DNA from: a virus
DNA length: 38,100 bases
Virus record (IMG/VR): IMGVR_UViG_3300010296_000022
Location: 1 to 38,100 of that record
Direction: 5' to 3' (one strand)
Below are positions 8,826 to 17,927 of the stretch, piece after piece; within the stretch, counting starts at the first letter, position 1, and every line of letters starts with the position of its first letter. Below the pieces are notes generated by a model, which was not told where the DNA came from, made no database searches, and was given only the letters and a program-made list of their open reading frames with translations. The translations under genes and the position numbers were made by a program.

Positions 8826-9748
8826 TAGGCGAGCTTCAAAACCTTAACGACAGAATAAATCTCATCGTGACCCGAAATGTTTGAAGGTCTTCCTAGCCCG
8901 TATGTCGCCCTTGAGCCTGAGCTTCTAAACTTTAACTGAAAAGTCTTGGTCCCTGCTATGGTCACAATGCCACTTGCAAAAGTCCACTGAGTCTCAGTGT
9001 TTTTGCTGCTACCTCCAAATGCGGAGGTGCCATTAACAGCAATGGTAGCGTCTGTAGTGTTCTCAACCCAGCAGATGAACTGCCCGGTGTCGGCTGCCGG
9101 GGCTTGTGCTTCAATGAGGTATGTTCCTGCGTCTAGGTCCCAAGAATAAGCTACCGTATCAAAGTCAGCCAAAATAGACGATGGGTCAGTGCTTTGGTTC
9201 AGAACACGAACTTGGTCCACTGCGGAGTTTGTTGCTCCTGCATTAGTGTTTGTAGCCTGCTGCTCCCACATGATTGCGGCACCACCAAAGGACTCAGTGT
9301 CTTTTACTTCCCACTGAATGTTCCCGCTACCGTCGGTGGAGATGTATTTGTTAGCTCCATCAGCCACCAACAGGTTGATTGGAACACTAGAGACACCGGC
9401 CTGGGCGGACCACTCTGGGTTTGAGGCATCACCGTTAGTCTTTAAGAAGTAACCACTGGTCCCTGGTGCGAGGGTTACCAGATCTCCATTGGAGTCATAG
9501 TAAAGAATCTGACCGTGTGTTCCCTGGGCAAGCTTTGTCAGGGCCAGGTTGTGGTCACTGATCTTGCTGTTAATGTCGATTCCGTTTTGCAACTTGGATG
9601 TCACAACAGCTCCCTCAGTGATCTCTGACGAGTCCACTGTCCCTTGCAGGCTGATCCCAGGGGTGCCTAGAAGGTTGAGCTTTGAGTAAGTGACTCGTTC
9701 CGATGCGCTGAACTGATATCCAGGCTGAACATTGAAGGTAATAGCCAT
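8825..9748 (-). CDS. Tail fibre / spike-like protein
   Basis: This 307-residue protein starts MAITFNVQPGYQFSASERVTY. The middle part (residues about 78-115) has the HGQILYYDSNGDLVTLAPG and SGYFLKTNGD pattern found in trimeric phage fibre shafts. The C-terminal 130 residues are beta-rich, with WDLDAGTYLIEAQAPA, and resemble a jelly-roll or C1q/TNF-like head domain of receptor-binding fibres. It follows another fibre-like gene with a one-base gap. It probably helps bind the host surface; the receptor is unknown. Confidence is good for 'fibre-like', low for detail. Confidence 0.7.
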   Translation of the reverse strand: MAITFNVQPGYQFSASERVTYSKLNLLGTPGISLQGTVDSSEITEGAVVTSKLQNGIDINSKISDHNLALTKLAQGTHGQILYYDSNGDLVTLAPGTSGYFLKTNGDASNPEWSAQAGVSSVPINLLVADGANKYISTDGSGNIQWEVKDTESFGGAAIMWEQQATNTNAGATNSAVDQVRVLNQSTDPSSILADFDTVAYSWDLDAGTYLIEAQAPAADTGQFICWVENTTDATIAVNGTSAFGGSSKNTETQWTFASGIVTIAGTKTFQLKFRSSGSRATYGLGRPSNISGHDEIYSVVKVLKLA

Positions 9749-9749
9749 T

Positions 9750-10907
9750 TTATGCGGAGTGGTTGGTGCTGAAGCCAGTGATCTTTATTGCTGCGGTGGT
9801 GTAGGATGAGACCCCCAAAAGAGGCTCAAAGGAAGCCAGTCGGATTACGATCGAATCTGTAATCCAAGGTATCACAGCCGAGCCAGAAACCGACCAAGGA
9901 TTCCCGGCACCCGAAGCTGGCAAGTGATATGCAGCTGGGAAGTAGGGATTTGCCGCGTCACCATAAAAAACACCTACAGCTTGACCCGGTTCTCCAGACA
10001 AAGTGTATGCGATATGGATCGCTGAAACTTGATCTGTACTTGTCAATACAGATTGAGTTCCAGATATAATTGCATCCCCAATTGTTTTGATTGAAAATGC
10101 TGTTTCAGGCAAAACGCCACTAGAAGATGATCCGATCCCAGATGAAGCTCCCGCTAAAGACATGAAATTGGTCAGGTTGTTAATTTCATAATCGTTTGCG
10201 TAATCAGCCAAGGTCTTTAATGTGGCAGTCTGGACAACACCAGTAAAAGCATCAGAACCATCCTCAAAGTCTCCGCTTGATCCATATGTTCCCCCAGGGC
10301 TTTGCATGACAAAGTACCAGGGATTGGTAGCAGGAACAAAGCTAGGGATTGTTGGTTTGGTCTGCTCCAACACCCACTTTGCGTTAAGATCGGAATGCAG
10401 TGATAAGCTCCTTCTGGCTGGAACCGTGAAGGTCGTTTCTCCTGACAGCAGGTCTGATGATGAAACGACAAGATCGGAACCAGATGAATTAATTATCACC
10501 TTGCTGTTAATGACTCCAAGCTCTGGTGTTGGAAGATATGGAGAGGCCCATGCTCCAGTGATGAAGCTTACGTGCTTGCCGAGAGTAATTAGATCTGTCT
10601 CAACATCGTTCAGCGTCTGCCAAGCTGCCTGTGGATCCCCAATTCTGACAGATGGGTTGCCAGCAGAACCTCCTTCATTTGACCACGCGAGGCCAGTGGT
10701 CGCCTCAAAAGTTCTGACGTTAGCTGCTCCCAGCCCATCCACCTGAACAAAACCAGAGGTGCCGCTCAAGTTGTCTATAGAGCGAATGTTTCCGTCGGCA
10801 TAGTTCAGATGCTCAATCGCATCAATGAACTCGGTTCTTGTTACTGTAGACTCGCCAATAGGCGCGTTCACTGAATCTACACTGAAGTTTTTAGTGCTAT
10901 CGGGCAT
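9750..10907 (-). CDS. Fibre-like / tail-associated structural protein
   Basis: A protein of about 385 residues, rich in serine, threonine, glycine and asparagine, with little charge, as expected for a beta-structured fibre or tail appendage. The N-terminal part (TRTEFIDAIEHLNYADGNI) could attach to the tail. The start chosen, ATG at 10907, lies just after the stop of the tail hub gene. An in-frame ATG 18 codons further upstream would overlap that gene by about 50 bases. No enzyme motif is seen. Its place between the hub and another fibre gene supports a tail role. Confidence 0.65.
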   Translation of the reverse strand: MPDSTKNFSVDSVNAPIGESTVTRTEFIDAIEHLNYADGNIRSIDNLSGTSGFVQVDGLGAANVRTFEATTGLAWSNEGGSAGNPSVRIGDPQAAWQTLNDVETDLITLGKHVSFITGAWASPYLPTPELGVINSKVIINSSGSDLVVSSSDLLSGETTFTVPARRSLSLHSDLNAKWVLEQTKPTIPSFVPATNPWYFVMQSPGGTYGSSGDFEDGSDAFTGVVQTATLKTLADYANDYEINNLTNFMSLAGASSGIGSSSSGVLPETAFSIKTIGDAIISGTQSVLTSTDQVSAIHIAYTLSGEPGQAVGVFYGDAANPYFPAAYHLPASGAGNPWSVSGSAVIPWITDSIVIRLASFEPLLGVSSYTTAAIKITGFSTNHSA

Positions 10908-10908
10908 G

Positions 10909-13143
10909 TTACCAAGTTCCTCCGTGAACCCCTTCTCTGCGTTGACCAGAGGTGGATCCACTAGTTATTGAATGTATTCTGATTCGACCTTCTAGGCCTT
11001 GAAATTTGATTTGAAAATAACCACCGCGACGATCAACGCGCAGCTTGTGAGTGTAATACTGATAGAGATCTAGCTGCATCCCGTCGGCACCCAAAAGAGT
11101 CCCTCCCCCTGGTTCAGTTGCGTTGAGGATGACAGAATAATCTTCTTTGCCTGGGTTTTCGTGGTCGGCGTTAGGGTTGCCAATGTCCCAATCATCGATC
11201 CCGAAAGTCATGTATTTCGTTCTGTCTGGGAACGAATAAGAGGTGTCATCGAGGATAACTGTTTCCTCTTTCACTCCATCAACAATAGCCGTCACCTTGT
11301 AGCGAGGATCCCAGGTTGAAATGAACACTTGAGTTTCTTGGAACCTGCGCCTGTTGCCAGAGGCAAAGCCATAACCCCTGGTGGTCACCATGAAGTCAAT
11401 AGGTGTATCGACCACTCGGATCAACCTGTCGTTAATGACTGTCACATACGGATCGTTTGATTTGATCTGAATGGGCGTTGAGTTAATGAACCTGACCCCA
11501 CAGTCAAGTTGCTGCACTTCATCAACACCGTGGGTCCAGTCTCCTGATGCATACCCTAGGTAGAGGTTGTCAGCAGGTATTACGCACGGATCAGCAGATT
11601 CATCATTGCCGACCCCCCAAAGCCACCCGTCTTCGTCATCATACGTATTGACTGTCATCTCCTCTATAAACGAGGAAGATTCGCCAGAGAGGTCCGCATC
11701 AGCATCATCTATGACTCCACGCTCACGACTAGCAGTGATTGTTGTTCCACCATTGACTTGAAGTGTTTTGCCTTCATCGGGGATCTTGCTGACCAAGACA
11801 TCATAGGTGAATGACTGGCTAGACTCATTAGTAGATTCTGTTTCCCCATACTCATACAGGCCAACCACACCGTCATAGTTAACGTAGTAAAGCTGTTCGC
11901 TACCCTGGAAGTCTGCGACGAAAAGATACTTCACCTTGATGGCTTCACCTTCGTCATAGCCACTCCACGCTTTGTTGAGAAAATCGTAAACCAGAACAGC
12001 ATTGTTCTGCTGGGACCCGTCAAGAGGCACCGACAAGTAGTATTTGTTCCGCCAATAAGCGGCACAAGCAGTGTCCCTGGCGGTGGACATGTCAATGCGG
12101 TCAATGACTGGCTGTAGAGGGGTGCTAATAGGCTCTGAGACGCCCTGTAGCTTGTTTTGTTCAGTCTGCCGTAGCGATACGACCCCCCGCTGGGAAAGGA
12201 ACCACAGATCGGCTCCTGTGTTGGCTACTGACCGAGGCCCTACAAGGCCAAATTCAGTTGTCACTTGATCCAGGACTGCGTTTTGCCCCCAGTCACCAAC
12301 CAGATTGCTGACCGCATAAATGCTGGTTGTCTTGAATACTACGACCGACTGATCGTTAAACTTAAAGAGCCTCTCAATGTCGTCAGAGTCACCTTGGTTT
12401 ATTTTAAACGAAGCATACACCGGGTCATACGACGTATAATCAAGTATGTCCGAAACCGCGACATGGTCAGCCTTGTAACCCAGAGCAGGTTTGTGAGGAA
12501 CGAGCAAGCGATTCTGGAAAAAGAGGGTGGACTTTGCATTAGGTATGTTCTCCGTCCCACCCGCGCCAGACGCCGCTGGGGCCTCAATAAATCCTTCTTC
12601 AAAATTAGTTAAAACCAAATGAGAGGCAGAGTCTCCCCTGGAAAGGATGCACTTATCGAAGGCTTGGGTGAACCAAAATATATCCTCCGTGTTAGCGTCT
12701 TGGTAAAGAGTTGGTGGAACCGTGAGGTCAACTGCACACTTAACTCTGACAGCAGTGTTCCCCGGCCTGATTCTATACAGCAGAATATTTGTGTCGTCTA
12801 CACTGGTAGCGACTAGGACCCAATCAACTCCGTTTGGATCATTCCAGACACCGACACCATACACATCTCCAAGGTTACCCCTGAGAAAGCCACGAAAATC
12901 GATGTCCCCTTCGTCCCAATTAATTGGCCACTCCCAGGCATCCGTAAGATTGCCCCACGTTACTGGTGTGACGCCTTTTCTGGGTTCTGCAACTCCAAAC
13001 CGGAATCTTGCATTCCGAGCGTCGGCGACCATTCCTGGGGCCAGAAGATGAGGGCTAGTCCGCATGTCAACACCGACAAAGCCATTGTCGCCATCAGTAA
13101 TTGGAGCGTCATCGTTCTGAGTGTATGTCCTATGCTGCCTCAA
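10909..13143 (-). CDS. Tail tubular protein B / DNA-stabilisation-like tail hub protein
   Basis: A protein of 744 residues. The N-terminal phrase GFVGVDMRTSPHLLAPGMVADARNARF resembles the opening of tail-hub ('tail tubular B' or gp10-like stabilisation) proteins of short-tailed phages. Repeated blade-like segments follow, for example VVFKTTSIYAV, LWFLSQRGVVSL and VLVYDFLNKAWSGYD, consistent with a beta-propeller. It would form the nozzle under the portal that holds packaged DNA. The start is probably the TTG at 13143, which overlaps the TGA of the glycosyltransferase gene (TTGA). The first in-frame ATG at 13065 would cut into the conserved GVDM block. Confidence 0.8.
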   Translation of the reverse strand: MRQHRTYTQNDDAPITDGDNGFVGVDMRTSPHLLAPGMVADARNARFRFGVAEPRKGVTPVTWGNLTDAWEWPINWDEGDIDFRGFLRGNLGDVYGVGVWNDPNGVDWVLVATSVDDTNILLYRIRPGNTAVRVKCAVDLTVPPTLYQDANTEDIFWFTQAFDKCILSRGDSASHLVLTNFEEGFIEAPAASGAGGTENIPNAKSTLFFQNRLLVPHKPALGYKADHVAVSDILDYTSYDPVYASFKINQGDSDDIERLFKFNDQSVVVFKTTSIYAVSNLVGDWGQNAVLDQVTTEFGLVGPRSVANTGADLWFLSQRGVVSLRQTEQNKLQGVSEPISTPLQPVIDRIDMSTARDTACAAYWRNKYYLSVPLDGSQQNNAVLVYDFLNKAWSGYDEGEAIKVKYLFVADFQGSEQLYYVNYDGVVGLYEYGETESTNESSQSFTYDVLVSKIPDEGKTLQVNGGTTITASRERGVIDDADADLSGESSSFIEEMTVNTYDDEDGWLWGVGNDESADPCVIPADNLYLGYASGDWTHGVDEVQQLDCGVRFINSTPIQIKSNDPYVTVINDRLIRVVDTPIDFMVTTRGYGFASGNRRRFQETQVFISTWDPRYKVTAIVDGVKEETVILDDTSYSFPDRTKYMTFGIDDWDIGNPNADHENPGKEDYSVILNATEPGGGTLLGADGMQLDLYQYYTHKLRVDRRGGYFQIKFQGLEGRIRIHSITSGSTSGQRREGVHGGTW

Positions 13144-14165
13144 TGGTAGAACCCTGCCTTTTGCAGGACCTTGTCCAGGATCTTATTGCTATGATCCCAG
13201 TTTAATTTCATACCCCTCTCAGACGCCTTTAGCTCCCTGTCGGACCTTCGGTTACTGTATACCTCTCGCATTCTATCAACAAGGCTGGCTTGTCTTGCTA
13301 TAGCCCATAAACCTCTGTTGTCATAATGCCCGTCTGACTCTTGCAAATCATAGTCAACTGGGTATCCAACGCCTTCGTCAAAAAACTCAGTTATCCCACC
13401 GTAATTAACAGCGATGACGCTTCTGCCCGTGGCCATTGCCTCATGCTGATGCAACCCCCAGCCCTCACCTTTTGACGCACTGACAAAGCAATCAATGTTT
13501 GCATACCAGTCAGCCAGTTGCTTGCGAGTCCAGAACTCCTTCTTGAACTTGATCCTGGGATCATCAATATCGACGTCTGGGTCATCAGGGTGACACTTAA
13601 CCAATAGCCTTACGTCTTTCCTGCTTTTCGGGAATGCCTTCTTCCAGGCATCAACCACTTCAGGTAAACCCTTCCTACAGCCCCCAGCAAAAGTCCTTCC
13701 AGCAGTTCCGAAGATGTAAACATCTTTCTTCACCGGAGGGGTGTATCGATACATCTCTGTATCTATACCCATGGGGACCTTGACCATGGGCCTCTTGACC
13801 CCCTGAGCGTTAAAACAAATCTGATTGAATGCACTAGGCACCACAACCAGATCTGAGTTATTCAGATTAATCACACCATCCTTGTTCAACCTAGAGGTCT
13901 CCCACATGGTGTTATAAACAGTCCTCTTGTCCCCTCTAGGGGAAAAGGACGGACAATGGATGATCATTTGCCAGTCCTCCAGTTGGGGCTGATTGACCAG
14001 GGAATCCCTGATCAGTTTTGGTATAGGGCCTCTCCCGAACTCAGCCGATACAGGATAAATTGTTGTGTATCGACCCAGTTTGGCTAAACCCTCCGCAACT
14101 CGGAATAAATGTAGGCTGTAAGATGAAAAGCCATCTACAACCCCCCTCAGACATGCTCGCTTCAT
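13140..14165 (-). CDS. GT-B glycosyltransferase (group 1 / GT4-like)
   Basis: This 341-residue protein has the C-terminal donor-binding signature of GT4-type enzymes: SKGEGWGLHQHEAMATG at about 231-247, followed by AVNYGGITEF. Earlier segments VPMGIDTEMY (130-139) and FGTAGRTFAGGCRKGLPEV (152-170) fit the linker and nucleotide-sugar site of the GT-B fold. It probably transfers a sugar from a nucleotide sugar. Its position inside the structural block, between a lipoprotein gene and the tail hub (4-base overlap), suggests virion glycosylation or a change to the host surface. It is distinct from the GT-A enzyme at the left edge. The family is clear; the substrate is not. Confidence 0.85.
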   Translation of the reverse strand: MKRACLRGVVDGFSSYSLHLFRVAEGLAKLGRYTTIYPVSAEFGRGPIPKLIRDSLVNQPQLEDWQMIIHCPSFSPRGDKRTVYNTMWETSRLNKDGVINLNNSDLVVVPSAFNQICFNAQGVKRPMVKVPMGIDTEMYRYTPPVKKDVYIFGTAGRTFAGGCRKGLPEVVDAWKKAFPKSRKDVRLLVKCHPDDPDVDIDDPRIKFKKEFWTRKQLADWYANIDCFVSASKGEGWGLHQHEAMATGRSVIAVNYGGITEFFDEGVGYPVDYDLQESDGHYDNRGLWAIARQASLVDRMREVYSNRRSDRELKASERGMKLNWDHSNKILDKVLQKAGFYH

Positions 14166-14168
14166 AAA

Positions 14169-14633
14169 TCATTTGCCAAGGAGATTTAAGGCTTGCTGAA
14201 TCATGGGCTGAGTGCCTGCAAGCTTTTGTTCTACCCTAACCTTGGACTTTACCTCTTGTGCTATTGATTGATCTAGCTTGGACAACTGCTCCTTAAACTC
14301 CTGAGCAGCGGACACTGCTGAAACAGCAGCACCTTTCCACTTCTTGCCCTTGATGTGTGCGAAGATTCCAAGCAGTGCCAACACACTGTTTGCAACAAGT
14401 CCTCCGTATGGGGCTGGAGTGAAGTCTCCAATCAATGAAACAGTGGAAGCGACTTTAGGGGAAACGACATATCCGTTTGTGGACACAACCTGAACCGGGC
14501 CTTCTGGAGTCTCGACAGTGTTGGTGACGGTGACTGGATCATATACCTTGTCACTGACAGTCTCTAGCTGCTTGCAGCCAGAGAGGAAGTATACGGCACT
14601 TACAAAAAAGGCCAACTCAATCGCTTTCTTCAT
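14169..14633 (-). CDS. Lipoprotein with extra hydrophobic segment (possible lysis/spanin-type protein)
   Basis: With ATG at 14633, placed behind AAAGGA, the 154-residue product starts MKKAIELAFFVSAVYFLSGC. This is a signal peptide ending in a lipobox, so the cysteine at 20 should be lipid-modified. A second hydrophobic segment lies near residues 80-95 (GGLVANSVLALLGIFAHI), and the C-terminal half is helical and possibly coiled-coil. It overlaps the small two-helix membrane protein gene by 17 bases. A lipoprotein next to a holin-like gene suggests an outer-membrane spanin or superinfection-exclusion protein; I cannot decide between them. It would imply a host with an outer membrane. Confidence 0.6.
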   Translation of the reverse strand: MKKAIELAFFVSAVYFLSGCKQLETVSDKVYDPVTVTNTVETPEGPVQVVSTNGYVVSPKVASTVSLIGDFTPAPYGGLVANSVLALLGIFAHIKGKKWKGAAVSAVSAAQEFKEQLSKLDQSIAQEVKSKVRVEQKLAGTQPMIQQALNLLGK

Positions 14634-14811
14634 CTTTTGTTCCTTTAATAATTTTTGACCAAACCACAACGCACTTGCCCAGCATGTAACCAGCAGTTGC
14701 TAAGGCTATGCCTAGCCTAGCCCAATCCTCCATCCCCTCCGCCCAGGACACCGTCCAACCGATAGCCCCGATGCACAGAAACCTGATTGCATCAGTAGCC
14801 TCGCTTGCCAC
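14617..14811 (-). CDS. Small membrane protein, holin candidate
   Basis: A 64-residue protein with two hydrophobic stretches, about residues 9-24 (IRFLCIGAIGWTVSW) and 31-51 (ARLGIALATAGYMLGKCVVVW), and a charged tail KGTKDEESD. Size and layout match small phage holins. It starts at a GTG preceded by AAAAAGG and overlaps the lipoprotein gene downstream by 17 bases. The lysis enzyme candidate is not beside it but on the plus strand near 37.3 kb. The holin role is inferred from topology and neighbours. Confidence 0.55.
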   Translation of the reverse strand: MASEATDAIRFLCIGAIGWTVSWAEGMEDWARLGIALATAGYMLGKCVVVWSKIIKGTKDEESD

Positions 14812-14845
14812 CCTTTTTGCCCCCTTTTTTAGTTCCTTTGCTCAT
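14792..14845 (-). CDS. Tiny lysine/glycine-rich open frame (17 residues)
   Basis: It starts at an ATG overlapping the stop of the upstream gene (TAATG) and reads MSKGTKKGGKKGGKRGY before a TGA. It overlaps the start of the holin-like gene in another frame. Short basic peptides of this kind are sometimes annotated in phages, and the stop-start coupling is like other junctions here. It may only carry ribosomes forward to the next start. Low confidence. Confidence 0.3.
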   Translation of the reverse strand: MSKGTKKGGKKGGKRGY

Positions 14846-15117
14846 TACCACTTCACCTTGTCGGCCCAATATGCTGCTGACATTTTGCCCTTAGAAATGT
14901 TTTTGCCGTGACGGGCTTTAAAGCTGGCTCGCCTGGCCTTCTCAGACTTGGTCTGAGGGTTTTTGCCAGCTCCACTTACTCCCTGCTGCCCAAACCTGAT
15001 CAGCTTAACATTATCGCCTTCCTTGGCTAATACCGCGTGAGACTTCTTTGGGTGGCTGGGCGTCCTCTTGGGCTTGTTGTAGCCAGAGAACTTTTCGCCT
15101 GATCTCTCAACCGTCAT
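14845..15117 (-). CDS. Small basic phage protein, function unknown
   Basis: With the start at ATG 15117, which overlaps the TGA of the gene before it (ATGA), the product has about 90 residues and begins MTVERSGEKFSGYNKPK. It is strongly basic. It carries a GQQGVSGAGKNPQTKSEKAR segment and ends ISKGKMSAAYWADKVKW. I recall close relatives of this tail among conserved small proteins of several marine and soil phages, always without known function. Basic charge suggests nucleic acid contact. A longer frame upstream is present but would overlap its neighbour by 85 bases, so I reject it. Confidence 0.65.
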   Translation of the reverse strand: MTVERSGEKFSGYNKPKRTPSHPKKSHAVLAKEGDNVKLIRFGQQGVSGAGKNPQTKSEKARRASFKARHGKNISKGKMSAAYWADKVKW

Positions 15118-15449
15118 GCCCAGACTCTGCGGGGTGTTGCTGGGGTTGGTGCAACGATAAATCCATAAAGCGGCACAGCGTTCTCGCCCTCGAGGCAACG
15201 AAGATTTACGTGCCAGCCAGCCACTGCCACTGGGGCCTCCAGTTCATTGCCCTCAGCATCCCAGCTTCCGCCGTTGTAGATCACACCGAGTGTGTCGATG
15301 TTGCGGAATTTAGGACGGTCCTCCCATTCGGTGGCAACAGGCTCGGCCTCTGGGTCCGAGTTGTCCCAAGCAACCGCCACTTTGTCATAGAGGTTTGCCT
15401 TGGCTTCCTCCTCGGAGGCGAACTTAAGCATTAGGTCGGTATAGTGCAT
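15114..15449 (-). CDS. Small phage protein next to tail fibre genes, function unknown
   Basis: A 111-residue acidic protein starting MHYTDLMLKFASEEEAKANL. The N-terminal phrase looks like a short alpha-beta fold, with GWHVNLRCLEGENAVPLYGF near the end. It follows the large fibre gene after 29 bases and overlaps the next gene by four. Similar small proteins occur beside tail fibre genes in many phages, but I cannot assign a job. A second ATG at 15431 could also serve as the start. Confidence 0.55.
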   Translation of the reverse strand: MHYTDLMLKFASEEEAKANLYDKVAVAWDNSDPEAEPVATEWEDRPKFRNIDTLGVIYNGGSWDAEGNELEAPVAVAGWHVNLRCLEGENAVPLYGFIVAPTPATPRRVWA

Positions 15450-15478
15450 ATCAATTGATTGAGTGTCAGTGGTTAGAA

Positions 15479-17263
15479 TCAGGACGTGAGTGAAATCAGG
15501 TTCGTGTCTGATAGGGCTTCTCCGTAGACGGCAATGCGTTTGATGTGACCGTTGAGCGGGCCGCCGCCGCCATTATCAGTGCCGATATTAAGCTTGCTCA
15601 ACTGCTGCGGAAGTTGGCCACTTGTGTCCTCACTTACCGCGCCTCCGTTGTTAACCAGTTTGAATGAGTTGGTGTCGTAACTGATAGCAAACTTACGGTC
15701 GCTCATCGTGACAGCTTCGCTGACAACTCCAACTGATGCATTGCCGTCGGCTGCCACTGTCAATGAAGTTGGAGTTCCGGTTCCTCCAGACTGCAACAAC
15801 ACTCGATTCGAGGTCGTCGTGTCGGTTAAGTCAAACAGTGTCGGGTAGAATGTGCCGTTGACTGGCCCGGCCTCGACAACTACTGAGCCAGACCCAGTGC
15901 CAAACAAGCTAGAGTCAGTCATAGATAACGACTCTAGCGCTCTGGTGGCGGTGCTGCCCTCGACTTTGATGTAACTGCTCGCAAACGAGGCTTGTTCCAT
16001 CTGCGCCCCCCAGAGTAGGACTCCTGAGTAGTCGTCCCCGTCGAACGACAAATTCCCGCTGTTGTCCACTAAGCCAAGTAGAATATTGGTTGCAGACGTA
16101 GAAGCCGCAGTTTCTGTGACTGAGCAACGAAACCAACCATTCCCGCACGACTGAATCTGCCCTGAGCCACTGATAACTGAGGCAGAACCAGAACCAGTGA
16201 GTGTGAACGTGGTAGAGACACCCCAAGTCGCTGGGTTGCCAGCTCGCATGTTAAATTTAGTGTAACCGGCAGCTTTCACATAAACACTCAGGGTGTATGT
16301 TGTGCCGCTTGTAAACGAAATCGCTTTTGCTAAGTAGTGATTCGTGCTGGACCCCGTAGATGCGGCAACAAGCAAATCAGCCACAAGCTGGCCTGATGGC
16401 GCCACTCCGGCATTTGCCGTGACAGGCGTATTGTATTTGGACCAATACGCATTATCAAACTCCTCACTGTAGTTTAGGAGGTTGGTGCTTTGGCTCTCCA
16501 ACAAAATGCCCATAGACTGACCGTCTGCGGGGTCGTATTCAAAGCGAGGTTGCCCAGCAGTGGCCACCGATTTGAGTGTGGGGGCATACTCACGGTGAAT
16601 TTGGGTTGTGGTTTCATTAAGGACAGTCTCGCCAGTGGTGGACACGTTAGCTCCCCACATTAACACGTCTGCGGTGTCTGCATTGGTTGGACTCTGCCCG
16701 CCTCGCACTCGTATTCCAAATGCAGCAGAGGCAGCAGCAGTTGCCGTTGTCGTAAATTTCTGCCAAGAACCGGTGACTGTTGCTGCGGCAGCGTTGCCGT
16801 CCGCTTGGTAAACTTGTATTTCGTAACTGCTGGCTCCGTCAGTCGATTTCAACCAAACGGAAAACGTAACGCTATTGCCAGACGGGAGATTGATTGATTG
16901 ATTGTAACGGCTATTGCTGGACGTGTCGGTTGCACCGTTTAAGTTTAGCTGCACTCTGGTGGCTTGGCTTGCAGTTCCGTCTGGAGAGGCTGCGTGATTG
17001 GCTGTTATTGTCGGAGTGGATGCGCTGCCGCTTGCCGCTTCGGTCCAGTTGGCCGTGCCGGTTTTTGAGTCTAGCAGCAAATTCTCACTGCTCAGGTGTT
17101 TTTCATTACTCCAGAAGTGAACAGCAGAGGCAGCAGCTTTGTTCGTGTCAATCGGCGAGTCTGGCCGGCTGAACGTCATCCGTGGGTCAATGCGGCCACC
17201 GTTCGACGAGAAATTTGCCTGAAAGACGGGAGCCGACGATGGGAATGAATCTGAGTAGCTCAT
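15479..17263 (-). CDS. Large tail fibre / receptor-binding protein with carbohydrate-binding-like modules
   Basis: This 594-residue protein is very rich in serine, threonine, alanine and glycine. Two similar beta-sandwich-like modules can be seen. One is near residues 60-210 (SSENLLLDSKTGTANW to ADVLMWGANVSTTGE). The other is near 255-430 (SQSTNLLNYSEEFDNAYW to GVLLWGAQMEQASFASSYI). The repeated 'NLL..W' opening and 'VLLWGAQ' closing are typical of carbohydrate-binding-module-like fibre domains in phages. The end (LNGHIKRIAVYGEALSDTNL) resembles a LamG/concanavalin-type strand. It most likely binds host surface glycans. It starts two bases after the previous gene's stop. Confidence 0.75.
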   Translation of the reverse strand: MSYSDSFPSSAPVFQANFSSNGGRIDPRMTFSRPDSPIDTNKAAASAVHFWSNEKHLSSENLLLDSKTGTANWTEAASGSASTPTITANHAASPDGTASQATRVQLNLNGATDTSSNSRYNQSINLPSGNSVTFSVWLKSTDGASSYEIQVYQADGNAAAATVTGSWQKFTTTATAAASAAFGIRVRGGQSPTNADTADVLMWGANVSTTGETVLNETTTQIHREYAPTLKSVATAGQPRFEYDPADGQSMGILLESQSTNLLNYSEEFDNAYWSKYNTPVTANAGVAPSGQLVADLLVAASTGSSTNHYLAKAISFTSGTTYTLSVYVKAAGYTKFNMRAGNPATWGVSTTFTLTGSGSASVISGSGQIQSCGNGWFRCSVTETAASTSATNILLGLVDNSGNLSFDGDDYSGVLLWGAQMEQASFASSYIKVEGSTATRALESLSMTDSSLFGTGSGSVVVEAGPVNGTFYPTLFDLTDTTTSNRVLLQSGGTGTPTSLTVAADGNASVGVVSEAVTMSDRKFAISYDTNSFKLVNNGGAVSEDTSGQLPQQLSKLNIGTDNGGGGPLNGHIKRIAVYGEALSDTNLISLTS

Positions 17264-17265
17264 AA

Positions 17266-17925
17266 TTAAACAATTTTTAAAGTTCCTCCGTCTGAATATA
17301 TTGTACCAGATGCGAGGCCCGAACTAGATGTTGGGATGTTTGAAAACTGCGTGTTGCCCGATACCTCAAGCTGTCCCACCGAAACGCCCGCTGAGTCCTG
17401 AAAAGCCATCGACCCAAGCTGGCCGTTCAGCGGAACCTCGTTGGGTGCCGTGCCAACGTCTGGGATTTCAAGATTTGCCTTGGCACCATCCAAGGTGCTG
17501 GCACCAGTTCCACCTTCACCAATCTCAGTAGTTCCTGGGGTGACCTTGACGTAGGCACTGCCGTTATAAACTGCACTGTCGCCTACTGCATAACTGATAG
17601 AAAGATGCGTGAAGGCCGTATTAACAATGTAGAAGTCGCCCTGAGTCGTGCTGGTCAGATCAGACCCGCTGTCAGCAGTGCCAACAAAGTTGATTCCGTT
17701 GGTGACACTGTCTGGGAGCTGGTCTGGGTTCAGCTTATTGTCGGAACCCAGGGTGGCTATTCCGTAGGTTGAAAGGTCGCCTGCAAAAGAGGTTGCGATG
17801 TCAGCCTTAACATTTCCCGTGGTGATCTTTTGGGTGCCGTTAGTGCTGCCATCTATAACGAAGTTTGAGTCAGCAGCGAGTGTCGTCGCTGTCTTGCTCA
17901 GATCTTTAATGCGTGTAGTTGCCAT
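17266..17925 (-). CDS. Tail fibre-like protein
   Basis: A 219-residue protein beginning MATTRIKDLSKTATTLAADSNF, an opening common in phage fibre and collar proteins. It continues with beta-strand repeats, a GDSAVYNGSAYVKV segment, GEGGTGASTLDGAKANL and a C-terminal SGLASGTIYSDGGTLKIV. The last two patterns recur in trimeric fibre shafts. It is followed after two bases by the larger fibre gene, so the two probably form parts of one appendage. The evidence is repeat style and position, not a catalytic motif. Confidence 0.7.
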   Translation of the reverse strand: MATTRIKDLSKTATTLAADSNFVIDGSTNGTQKITTGNVKADIATSFAGDLSTYGIATLGSDNKLNPDQLPDSVTNGINFVGTADSGSDLTSTTQGDFYIVNTAFTHLSISYAVGDSAVYNGSAYVKVTPGTTEIGEGGTGASTLDGAKANLEIPDVGTAPNEVPLNGQLGSMAFQDSAGVSVGQLEVSGNTQFSNIPTSSSGLASGTIYSDGGTLKIV

Positions 17926-17927
17926 GT

